Source: a virus. From it: a DNA stretch of 53,818 nucleotides. Positions 13,747 to 19,248 of the stretch are shown here, one piece after another. The stretch covers positions 1-53,818 of the IMG/VR virus record IMGVR_UViG_3300031521_000088; one strand, written 5' to 3'. A program made the translations under genes and the position numbers. The stretch's first letter is position 1. Every line of letters starts with the position of its first letter. The notes under the pieces were generated by a model, which was not told where the DNA came from, did no database searches, and saw only the letters and a program-made list of their open reading frames with translations.

Positions 13747-14580
13747 TTAAATCATCGGTACGGCTGGGACATCAAGTGGATGCCACTTCGCAGGTCCGTA
13801 CAACTTGGTTGCTACATCATTAACTTCATTGAAGAAGTCTCTTGCATTGGCTACGCCAAACGAGTGCTTCTTGAACGTTTCTAAGAGGAGCTTATCAGGG
13901 ACTGAGGTCTTTGTCAACATGGCTGCCAGTTGGGCAACCATCATCTTCTCATCTGCCCCCGCTCCACCGAAGTACCTTGCAGGAGTAGGTGCGTCAGGCT
14001 TCAATGCCAGACGACTATCCAATTCAACGCTGTGCCACCATCCATCAAGCATGAGGCCATGCTCACTTGGGAGTAGTGCGACTGTTCGAGGGTTGATATC
14101 TCCATGAACGATTCCAGACTCAGCAGCTTTCTTGATTGCCGCCGCTCCACGCTTAGCGATCCATACCGCAGTGCGGGAATCAAACTTGGGGAAGTCCTCG
14201 ACAAACCACCAACCTTCTCCGTAATTCAGGGTCAGGTGGTCAGGTCCAAAGGAATGAATCTTAGGAAAGAACCTATTGAATTCAGCAGGCAGCTTGGCAA
14301 GTTGCTCAAGCGCACGCACAGCGACGATCTTACGATCATCGAAATCTTTTTCCATGCTCCATGCGATTGCATGTGCTGTCGTTGCGGTGCCATTGGCTAC
14401 ACGCAGTTGGTAATCTGGACCTTCAAAGAGAGGTACCAGTTTCACGAATGCCTCATGAGCATTGGGATCGGTATTCACGTCAGGGTGAAATTCACGCTGT
14501 AAGTCCCTAAGAGCATCCTTGGTCTTGGGAATGTTCAATGCCCGCCAAGTTTTGGCAGTCATGATCTTGGTGATATCCAT
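13747..14580 (-). CDS. J-domain fused to a protein kinase-like domain (277 aa)
   Basis: ATG at 14580 (MDITKIMTAKTWRALNI), AAGGA six bases upstream. Residues 1-60 look like a J-domain with its HPD signature (LQREFHPDVNTDPNAHEAFVKL). From about 90 a kinase-like fold follows: GIVHGDINPRTVALLPSEHGLMLDGWW aligns with the catalytic HGDxxxxN loop and the DFG segment. The Asn and DFG Phe/Gly are altered, so it may be a pseudokinase. Paired with the vWA gene 11 bases downstream. Confidence 0.75.
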   Translation of the reverse strand: MDITKIMTAKTWRALNIPKTKDALRDLQREFHPDVNTDPNAHEAFVKLVPLFEGPDYQLRVANGTATTAHAIAWSMEKDFDDRKIVAVRALEQLAKLPAEFNRFFPKIHSFGPDHLTLNYGEGWWFVEDFPKFDSRTAVWIAKRGAAAIKKAAESGIVHGDINPRTVALLPSEHGLMLDGWWHSVELDSRLALKPDAPTPARYFGGAGADEKMMVAQLAAMLTKTSVPDKLLLETFKKHSFGVANARDFFNEVNDVATKLYGPAKWHPLDVPAVPMI

Positions 14581-14623
14581 AGTGATCCTTCGTCGTGGTG
14601 GAAGTTAAGAGCTAGAGAAAAGG

Positions 14624-14720
14624 GCGACCTAAGTGTTTACTGTCGGAATCGAACCGACTTTATCTCATTCATTATATGGGTGGCCCGCCATGGGCCGAAG
14701 TAACTCAAGTCTATCGCATC
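14624..14720 (-). ncRNA. Y RNA-like element 4 with T-arm
   Basis: Terminal helix GACTTGAGT/ACTTAGGTC (9 pairs with two G.U), 5' flank GATGCGATA, 3' flank GCCC then TTTT, conserved GTTACTTC strand. Inside: GGCCC/GGGCC hairpin, CCCAT/ATGAG partial stem and a T-arm GTCGG TTCGATT CCGAC in ordinary tRNA order. It does not make a valid tRNA acceptor. It follows tRNA-Leu(GAG) by eight bases. Confidence 0.6.
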
Positions 14721-14728
14721 TAGCTCAG

Positions 14729-14801
14729 TGCGTCTGACGGGGGTCGAACCCGTGCTGTACACGTCCTCAACGTGTTTCCTCTGCCTTTGGGATACAGACG
14801 C
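14729..14801 (-). tRNA. tRNA-Leu(GAG), class I
   Basis: Acceptor GCGTCTG/CAGACGC, D-arm TCC/GGA, anticodon stem ACACG/CGTGT with loop TTGAGGA, T-arm ACGGG TTCGACC CCCGT, discriminator A. The variable loop is only five bases, unlike normal bacterial leucine tRNAs. Confidence 0.88.
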
Positions 14802-14905
14802 ATTGATTGGGAGAGTCAGAAAGACAGATTTGAAAGTGTGGTATCTAAGCTTCGTGTACACTCAGCTTCGACCTGCAAAATCTTATAGTGTCAAGCACTT
14901 CCCAG

Positions 14906-14979
14906 TAGTCCATATGGGAGTCGAACCCACAACCTCTAGAACCTAAATCTAGCGCCTCTGCCAATTGGGCTAATGGACC
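14906..14979 (-). tRNA. tRNA-Leu(TAG), class I
   Basis: Acceptor GGTCCAT/ATGGACT, anticodon stem CTAGA/TCTAG with loop TTTAGGT, T-arm GTGGG TTCGACT CCCAT (one mismatch), discriminator A, five-base variable loop. The permuted tRNA-like module at 14984 begins four bases upstream of its 5' end. Confidence 0.88.
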
Positions 14980-14983
14980 ATTA

Positions 14984-15062
14984 AGGAGTACTTTTCCACT
15001 AAGCTAATGTACACTCAACTAAATGGCCGCATACATACCGGATTCGAACCGGTGACTCTCCT
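14984..15062 (-). ncRNA. Permuted tRNA-like module B of a tandem pair
   Basis: Order in transcript: AGGAG, AGTC, T-arm ACCGG TTCGAAT CCGGT, ATGTATG, 16-base loop, TGTACAT, TA, D-arm GCTT-AGTGGAA-AAGT, A, CTCCT. ATGTATG/TGTACAT gives a 7-bp acceptor-like stem and AGGAG/CTCCT a 5-bp anticodon-like stem, with correct linker lengths. Read as a normal tRNA (with the D-arm at 15072-15086) neither stem pairs. Confidence 0.65.
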
Positions 15063-15065
15063 GTT

Positions 15066-15140
15066 GAAGACGTTCTTCCGCTGAACTATCGACTTGCCTT
15101 GTGAGCCTGACGAATGGGATTCGAACCCATGACTTTCTTC
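15066..15140 (-). ncRNA. Permuted tRNA-like module A of a tandem pair
   Basis: Order: GAAGA, AAGTC, T-arm ATGGG TTCGAAT CCCAT, an imperfect hairpin-closed stem (TCG/CGA and GCT/GGC with mismatches between), TA, D-arm GTTC-AGCGGAA-GAAC, G, TCTTC. GAAGA/TCTTC forms the anticodon-like stem. It starts two bases after the 3' end of tRNA-Val and is followed by AAC and module B. Confidence 0.6.
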
Positions 15141-15142
15141 CG

Positions 15143-15213
15143 TAGTCCGTAACAGAATTGAACTGTTGTAGCCTCGGTGTAAACGAGGAAGTCTACCATT
15201 GACCTAACGGACC
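15143..15213 (-). tRNA. tRNA-Val(TAC)
   Basis: Acceptor GGTCCGT/ACGGACT, anticodon stem CCTCG/CGAGG with loop TTTACAC, T-arm AACAG TTCAATT CTGTT, discriminator A. Confidence 0.92.
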
Positions 15214-15266
15214 ATGACCTCACTTGGTCTAGAACCGTGTGAGGGTTGTTAACGACTTTGCATGTC

Positions 15267-15478
15267 CACAACATTCATAGTGTTGTGCGCAAACTTTCAC
15301 AGCGCTACCTGCGATAGCCATGGATCGATGGATAGCTAGTCCATCGCCTTGCTACTTATATTTGGTGACCAACAGGTTTGCTCCATCCCTGTTGCTGTGG
15401 CTAATTGTTCACTTAGCAGCTTTCTTATGGGCTGCACCTTATTACAGGCTGGGGTTTACAATCACCAATACTAGTGAT
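15267..15478 (-). ncRNA. Candidate ncRNA: chain of hairpins
   Basis: In 210 ORF-poor bases there are perfect hairpins CACAACA-CTATGAA-TGTTGTG, GCGC/GCGC, GATGGA-CTAGCTA-TCCATC, CAACAGG/CCTGTTG, GCTAA/TTAGC or GCAGC/GCTGC, and ATCAC/GTGAT. It lies between tRNA-Leu(CAA) and tRNA-Val, so processing would release it. No known RNA family recognised. The remaining bases to 15620 show nothing convincing. Confidence 0.5.
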
Positions 15479-15620
15479 ACACACAGGCGGAAATTCATGA
15501 ACGGAGATTCTATCTCTTTGACGAACGACTTGCCATGTGTGTTTTGTCGGGGCGGATTGGATACCGCACAACACACTTCAAGTTCATCTTATTGCAGATT
15601 GCAACCTGTATGCACCAGAG

Positions 15621-15695
15621 TAGTCCACACGGGGTTCGAACCCGTAACCTTCAATGTTTGAAACTGACGCCTCTACCGGATTGGGCTAGTGGACC
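15621..15695 (-). tRNA. tRNA-Leu(CAA), class I
   Basis: Acceptor GGTCCAC/GTGGACT, anticodon stem TCAGT/ATTGA with loop TTCAAAC, T-arm ACGGG TTCGAAC CCCGT, five-base variable loop, discriminator A. Closely resembles tRNA-Leu(TAG) at 14906. Confidence 0.9.
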
Positions 15696-15726
15696 ATCTG
15701 TGTTTTCGCTATTCACTTGTATGAGT

Positions 15727-15755
15727 AGCTTAGCAGACTATCCTCAGCGTGTCAA
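15727..15755 (-). promoter_or_regulatory. Promoter before tRNA-Leu(CAA)
   Basis: TTGACA, 17 bases, TAAGCT on the minus strand, 30 bases upstream of the tRNA 5' end and directly after the stop of the 44-aa membrane protein gene. Confidence 0.65.
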
Positions 15756-15756
15756 G

Positions 15757-15891
15757 CTACCAGACACGGCGATTCATTAGATTCAGGACGAGTCCCACGA
15801 TGACCAAGGCTCCACCAACATACAGGAGCGTCTGACCACCGAGGCCAAAGACGAATCCCAGTACTAACAGGATGATTCCTAGTGCTACCAT
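15757..15891 (-). CDS. Small two-pass membrane protein (44 aa)
   Basis: ATG at 15891 with GGGAAG upstream. Translates to two hydrophobic stretches (ALGIILLVLGFVFGL and LLYVGGALVIVGLVLNL) joined by a GGQT turn and ending in NRRVW. A tiny membrane hairpin protein; similar small proteins are common in actinophages and have no assigned role. It lies just downstream of tRNA-Trp. Confidence 0.7.
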   Translation of the reverse strand: MVALGIILLVLGFVFGLGGQTLLYVGGALVIVGLVLNLMNRRVW

Positions 15892-15908
15892 GTTACTTCC
15901 CTTCTAAG

Positions 15909-15982
15909 CACAAGTGTAGGGAATCGAACCCTAGCTGACAGAAGTTTTGGAGGCTTCCCGGCTTACCCACAGTGGCACTTGC
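15909..15982 (-). tRNA. tRNA-Trp(CCA)
   Basis: Acceptor GCAAGTG/CACTTGT, anticodon loop CTCCAAA on stem GAAGC/ACTTC (one C.A mismatch by the loop), T-arm TAGGG TTCGATT CCCTA, discriminator G as expected for Trp. The D-arm is irregular. Confidence 0.82.
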
Positions 15983-16019
15983 TTGGGGGTAGTTTAGAGT
16001 CTTCCCGAGACTGTAATCC

Positions 16020-16048
16020 AGTATAGCACATCATTCCCCGTAGATCAA
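16020..16048 (-). promoter_or_regulatory. Possible promoter before tRNA-Trp
   Basis: TTGATC, 17 bases, TATACT on the minus strand, overlapping the last codons of the 45-aa membrane protein gene. The -35 is imperfect. Confidence 0.5.
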
Positions 16049-16168
16049 GTAGAGGATGAAGCTCCATACCGTCCAGATTCCGAAGATTGCTAGTGCAATG
16101 AGCATAGCAGAGATTCCGACGACAATCAAGATCACCCAAAACAAGATGAACAGGAATAAGGCGTCCAT
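16031..16168 (-). CDS. Small membrane protein (45 aa)
   Basis: ATG at 16168, overlapping the upstream stop as TGATG. Almost entirely hydrophobic (LFLFILFWVILIVVGISAM, then LAIFGIWTVWSFILYLI), giving one long or two short membrane segments, ending YGE. Function unknown; coupled to the 90-aa gene upstream. Confidence 0.72.
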   Translation of the reverse strand: MDALFLFILFWVILIVVGISAMLIALAIFGIWTVWSFILYLIYGE

Positions 16169-16440
16169 CAGTAGAGAACGCTTACGTTGCGGTAGAACGT
16201 GTCTTCGAACTCTTCTGGATTGTAGACTACCACAGTACCGAACTGTGGGTCAACTACGAGCCAGTCTCCTACCTTCACGGGGAAATGAAGGCTTTCATCG
16301 CGGTAGAACATGATGTCATCACGGTCGCTGAACATGTACCACATATAGTCGGCATTTTCCAGCACCGAGCATACGGCATCATTATTCTTCCCTGTCACAT
16401 GGATTGCGTGACAAGGTTCCTTGTAGCGAACGTCAATCAT
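16168..16440 (-). CDS. Hypothetical protein (90 aa)
   Basis: ATG at 16440 in an ATGA overlap with the preceding gene. Aromatic-rich middle (DYMWYMFSDRDDIMFYRDES) and a beta-like HFPVKVGDWLVVDPQFGTVVVYN segment. No family recognised. Confidence 0.75.
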   Translation of the reverse strand: MIDVRYKEPCHAIHVTGKNNDAVCSVLENADYMWYMFSDRDDIMFYRDESLHFPVKVGDWLVVDPQFGTVVVYNPEEFEDTFYRNVSVLY

Positions 16441-16814
16441 CCGTAGCTCACCGTAACCATGTGTCCTAGGTGCTTCTCACCATCAGGGTAGAAGTAGCCT
16501 AGAACAGAAGATAGTGCAGCGATTTCATCCATGGTGGGAACACCAAACGTGTCAGTGCTGACTTCCATGGCTCCATCCCAAGAGTATCCCTCAGTGGAAG
16601 CTGCGTAGATCATGTAACCATAGCAGTAGTCATAGTGACCATAGCTGGCTACTTCAACACCGGGGAACTTCTTGATGATTGCGTAGTACGCCTCAGACGG
16701 ATCGTCCTCATCGAATTCAATACCCATTGCCTCAAAGGCAAGGGAGTTGTCCTCTTCCTGAGGATCACCAGTGATGAATCCGAATCCGTAGTGCATGTCC
16801 AGACTAGCGCCCAT
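16437..16814 (-). CDS. Hypothetical acidic protein (125 aa)
   Basis: Start chosen at ATG 16814 (MGASLDMHYGFGFITGDPQE), GGAGG six bases upstream; the longer frame lies inside the previous gene. Tyr/Asp/Glu-rich (IEFDEDDPSEAYYAIIKKFP, YGHYDYCYGYMIYAA). The MHYGFGF opening resembles the gene at 271-663 in general style. No domain recognised. Confidence 0.75.
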   Translation of the reverse strand: MGASLDMHYGFGFITGDPQEEDNSLAFEAMGIEFDEDDPSEAYYAIIKKFPGVEVASYGHYDYCYGYMIYAASTEGYSWDGAMEVSTDTFGVPTMDEIAALSSVLGYFYPDGEKHLGHMVTVSYG

Positions 16815-16998
16815 TGCTGGCCTCCAATACGGATACGCGCTTTCCGATTTCATCAATCTCAAGCACAACCTCACCCATCATAGCCATCAATAGCTCAGTG
16901 TTGGAACCCTTAGCATTAAGGACATCAACAACTGCCTTAGCCATGCGCTGAGCAAACTCGCTCACGATTACTCCGTCCATTGGCTCTACCGTGATCAT
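16804..16998 (-). CDS. Hypothetical helical protein (64 aa)
   Basis: ATG at 16998 (MITVEPMDGVIVSEFAQRMA) with AAGGAG upstream, ATGA-coupled to the zinc protein before it. The C-terminal half looks like a helix (MGEVVLEIDEIGKRVSVLEAS). Unknown function. Confidence 0.72.
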   Translation of the reverse strand: MITVEPMDGVIVSEFAQRMAKAVVDVLNAKGSNTELLMAMMGEVVLEIDEIGKRVSVLEASNGR

Positions 16999-17144
16999 CG
17001 GTGCTCCTTGCAGACGTATCCCTTGTCTGTTGCGTAAAGAGCCTTGAACTCTCCACCGCAGACCTTGCATACCGTGATACCCGCGTCGTTGCGACGAATC
17101 AAATCGTCAAGCGTAACGACCTTAGTTCCGAACATGTTTTCCAT
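16995..17144 (-). CDS. Small zinc-ribbon protein (49 aa)
   Basis: ATG at 17144 with GAAAGGA upstream. Translates MENMFGTKVVTLDDLIRR then TVCKVCGGEFKALYATDKGYVCKEH: a CxxC pair followed by CxxH about 17 residues on, a single zinc ribbon. ATGA overlap with the next gene. Likely a small nucleic-acid or protein-binding accessory. Confidence 0.75.
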   Translation of the reverse strand: MENMFGTKVVTLDDLIRRNDAGITVCKVCGGEFKALYATDKGYVCKEHR

Positions 17145-17154
17145 TGTGATCCTT

Positions 17155-17583
17155 TCACGGACTCTTAGAGATTACTTTGCCTTTGATGCAGTAGTAGCTG
17201 TATAAATTGCCATTGACGTTCCTTGCTGTGTACCCGCCTTGAGCGGTACAGGCAACGGTATCGAATGAACCCCACGTATCTGTCTTTGGCTGAGGAAGCA
17301 CCTGAGTCTCAGACATGCAGTAGGTGACATCAGAAGTCATTCCGATGACCTGATTGCCTGCCTTGCGGCATTCCAGTGCCCAGTCTTCTGCTACCTTGGA
17401 TTGTGACGTACAGCTTGTGATGCCGAAAGCGATCAGTCCAATAATGCCTAGGATGACTCCTGTACCAGAAGCCCATCCGATGACAGAGCCGAATCCAATA
17501 GCAAAGTTCTCCCTGATCCGCTGCCAGTTGATCTTGGGCTTGGGTGCGGGCTGAGGGTAGCTGTCAAACTCTGCGGGCTTCAC
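17155..17583 (-). CDS. Membrane-anchored protein with Cys-rich exposed domain (142 aa)
   Basis: Begins with GTG at 17583 (GTGA overlap, GAGG five bases upstream). Pro/Lys-rich N-terminus, then a long hydrophobic region (IGFGSVIGWASGTGVILGIIGLIAFGI) followed by TSCTSQ, which could be a lipobox-like or simple membrane anchor. The rest has four spaced Cys, suggesting disulfides in an exposed domain. Function unknown. Confidence 0.72.
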   Translation of the reverse strand: MKPAEFDSYPQPAPKPKINWQRIRENFAIGFGSVIGWASGTGVILGIIGLIAFGITSCTSQSKVAEDWALECRKAGNQVIGMTSDVTYCMSETQVLPQPKTDTWGSFDTVACTAQGGYTARNVNGNLYSYYCIKGKVISKSP

Positions 17584-17786
17584 TTGGACCTCGTTGTGTA
17601 AGACTTGACGACGTTCATATTATCGCTGCAAATGACGCTTTCGTCATCCCATTCGTAGACGAGCCATCCATCAGCCTGAGTAACCCAGTTGACTTCCATC
17701 TCATCGGTGTGCTCGGGCCAGTGTGCTCGACTGTAAGCAGGAGCAACACGGGAGAACTGTTCCTTGTACGTGACTGCGAGAATCAT
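17580..17786 (-). CDS. Hypothetical protein (68 aa)
   Basis: ATG at 17786 (MILAVTYKEQFSRVAPAYSR), AAAGG six bases upstream, first gene after the promoter at 17815-17843. Trp-rich (EVNWVTQADGWLVYEWDDE). No recognised motif. Confidence 0.75.
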   Translation of the reverse strand: MILAVTYKEQFSRVAPAYSRAHWPEHTDEMEVNWVTQADGWLVYEWDDESVICSDNMNVVKSYTTRSK

Positions 17787-17814
17787 GTCTAACCTTTCCT
17801 TGTCGTGTAGGAAG

Positions 17815-17843
17815 ACTCTATCAGGTCAGGTCTTCGTTGTCAA
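17815..17843 (-). promoter_or_regulatory. Promoter for the 17.8-15.8 kb operon
   Basis: TTGACA, 17 bases, TAGAGT on the minus strand, about 30 bases upstream of the gene at 17786. A second promoter (17915-17943) lies 100 bases further upstream. Confidence 0.65.
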
Positions 17844-17892
17844 CCCACCTACCGTTGACCTTGGTTTCTGTCTTGATGTTATTGGGGTCCAT
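17821..17892 (-). CDS. Possible 23-aa leader peptide
   Basis: Between the two promoters there is an ORF from ATG 17892, reading MDPNNIKTETKVNGRWVDNE and ending DLT. A weak AAGAAAG site precedes it. It could be a leader peptide or chance. Confidence 0.3.
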   Translation of the reverse strand: MDPNNIKTETKVNGRWVDNEDLT

Positions 17893-17914
17893 CTTTCTTG
17901 TCGCTCATGACAAA

Positions 17915-17943
17915 AGCCTACCATCTCTGATAGGCTCTGTCAA
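17915..17943 (-). promoter_or_regulatory. Promoter with AGCCTA/TAGGCT dyad
   Basis: TTGACA, 17 bases, TAGGCT on the minus strand; AGCCTA and TAGGCT form an inverted repeat spanning the spacer and -10. It closely matches the promoter at 2518-2546, suggesting shared control. Confidence 0.65.
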
Positions 17944-18055
17944 GTTAGGGATTGCTCAGCTAGTCGTCACCCAAGTCGTAAGCTTTATTGCACTCCCCCG
18001 CTTCGTCTCTCATCTGACGGACTTGGGGCAAACCCACCATGAGACTCTGCGTTTG

Positions 18056-18402
18056 TGGACCATGCGGGAGTCGAACCCGCGTCCAAATATGTTCCAGCTA
18101 AACAGTTATACGGCCATTGTAATACGGGGTAGCTTCCGCCACACTCCACCAGTCCATTTAGGTTGGACAACCTTTTACTGCACCTTAGACATTTGATTGA
18201 CTAGGGCTGCCTTTACCCTTGGCTTGTCAGACGAGCGCTAGCTGGTCCGCACCGGAGAGTACTGACTCAATGAATGCGTCAACACCCTTCATAGCCTCTG
18301 TTACCTCATCGGTAGCATTTATTTGTTTGACCACTTTATAGAATGTGATCCGTTTCTGGCCGCTATTTAGATTTTCCATACCTGTCAAAACCGGGATGGC
18401 CC
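18056..18402 (-). ncRNA. ssrA: tmRNA (transfer-messenger RNA)
   Basis: The 5' end GGGCCAT pairs with 3' ATGGTCC, giving a 7-bp acceptor with the G3.U70 pair that marks alanine charging. The 5' part continues with CCCGGTTTTGACAGG, like the tmRNA D-loop, and the 3' part has T-arm GCGGG TTCGACT CCCGC and discriminator A. In between, a reading frame starting at GCT encodes ATDEVT...DQLALV followed by TGA (29 codons). From memory, a mycobacteriophage tmRNA tag also begins ATD and ends ALV. About 347 nt, normal for tmRNA. It would rescue stalled ribosomes with a phage-specific tag. Confidence 0.85.
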
Positions 18403-18508
18403 ATTATCGCATGTGGGGTACTGCTAGGCAATCCCACATACTTGTCACAGGGTATACCTACGCCCATTAAACACCCTAGCGCAATTCGTAGCGTAATCCT
18501 GCCGACCG

Positions 18509-18579
18509 TACCCTATAGGGGAGTTGAACCCCTGTTGATGATCTGAGAAACCATCGTCCTGCCGTTGAACGAATAGGGC
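18509..18579 (-). tRNA. tRNA-Glu(CTC)
   Basis: Acceptor GCCCTAT/ATAGGGT, anticodon stem ATGGT/ATCAT with loop TTCTCAG, T-arm AGGGG TTCAACT CCCCT, discriminator A. Between it and the tmRNA (18403-18508) lies a perfect hairpin ATGTGGG/CCCACAT and a TGCGCTAGGG motif. Confidence 0.85.
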
Positions 18580-18734
18580 ATATGAGGATCACTTTGGTAA
18601 GCGGAGCCTCGCAATTTCCTAGCATTGCTGCTATCACAGTAGAATCAGGATGTGAACCCTTGGCAAGCATCTGGTCCTTGCCATCACCGCATGATTAAGG
18701 AATCATACTACCTGTGGGATTACCAGTCCCAACG
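18580..18734 (-). ncRNA. Structured non-coding stretch between two tRNA-Glu genes
   Basis: Four hairpins follow each other: GGGA-CTGGTAA-TCCC, ATGATT-CCTT-AATCAT, GGCAAG/CTTGCC and GCAAT/ATTGC. A weak T-arm-like AAGGG TTCACAT CCT is present but no acceptor or anticodon loop can be made. It may be a ncRNA or a decayed class II tRNA. Confidence 0.35.
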
Positions 18735-18806
18735 TGACCTAGCGGAGAATCGAACTCCGATTAAGAGATTGAAAGCCTCTGTTCCTAACCATTGAAAGAC
18801 TAGGCC
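18735..18806 (-). tRNA. tRNA-Glu(TTC)
   Basis: Acceptor GGCCTAG/CTAGGTC, anticodon stem AGAGG/TCTCT with loop CTTTCAA, T-arm CGGAG TTCGATT CTCCG, discriminator A. Confidence 0.92.
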
Positions 18807-18882
18807 ATTGATCCGTTATCGTCCGTTGGTGGATCATTCCCTTGGAAAGCTATGGGGCGTCTTAGGTTTCCCTTAGCAGGAC

Positions 18883-19248
18883 TCAGGAGAAGTCGTCTAG
18901 ACCATCCACATCTATTGCAGTTACGCCCACCCGCGACGCATCTAGCGACTTCTTCTTACTGTAAGTATACACTACCTTTTCGTTCCTGTCAACCTCGTAT
19001 ACCGTTGAAGTATCAGGCTCGAACGTGTCGTCTTGGTCCTCTGTGAGTCCCCTTGACCACTCGATACCCCAGAGCTTACCACCATACTGAACGATTGTCA
19101 ACATGTGGGTTGCCCAGCGTCCTTCGCCAAGCTCTTCTTCGTCCATGTAGATGATTCCGGTATCGGTGTAGTCTCCGTAATCTAGGTCTCTAGGGGTGAA
19201 GTAGGACGATTCGTCCTTGAGCTTTTCAAGCTGATCAATCAGGTCCAT
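18883..19248 (-). CDS. Hypothetical acidic protein (121 aa)
   Basis: ATG at 19248 (MDLIDQLEKLKDESSYFTPR), overlapping the previous gene by 10 bases. Acidic, with a beta-rich middle (HMLTIVQYGGKLWGIEWSRG). Its 3' part contains a strong promoter (18964-18992). No family recognised. Confidence 0.78.
   Translation of the reverse strand: MDLIDQLEKLKDESSYFTPRDLDYGDYTDTGIIYMDEEELGEGRWATHMLTIVQYGGKLWGIEWSRGLTEDQDDTFEPDTSTVYEVDRNEKVVYTYSKKKSLDASRVGVTAIDVDGLDDFS
18964..18992 (-). promoter_or_regulatory. Strong promoter inside a CDS, before tRNA-Glu/tmRNA
   Basis: TTGACA, 17 bases, TATACT on the minus strand, embedded in the 3' quarter of the gene at 18883-19248. It would drive the tRNA-Glu, tmRNA block independently of the upstream operon. 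Confidence 0.7.

Noticed and set aside
15029-15100. A conventional tRNA reading (D-arm 15072-15086, T-arm 15037-15053)
   Set aside because: Neither acceptor nor anticodon stem can pair in this order, while the permuted reading pairs both.
15320-15661. Plus-strand ORF of 113 codons
   Set aside because: It runs through tRNA-Leu(CAA) in antisense and has no ribosome site; no plus-strand ORF in the window looks genuine.
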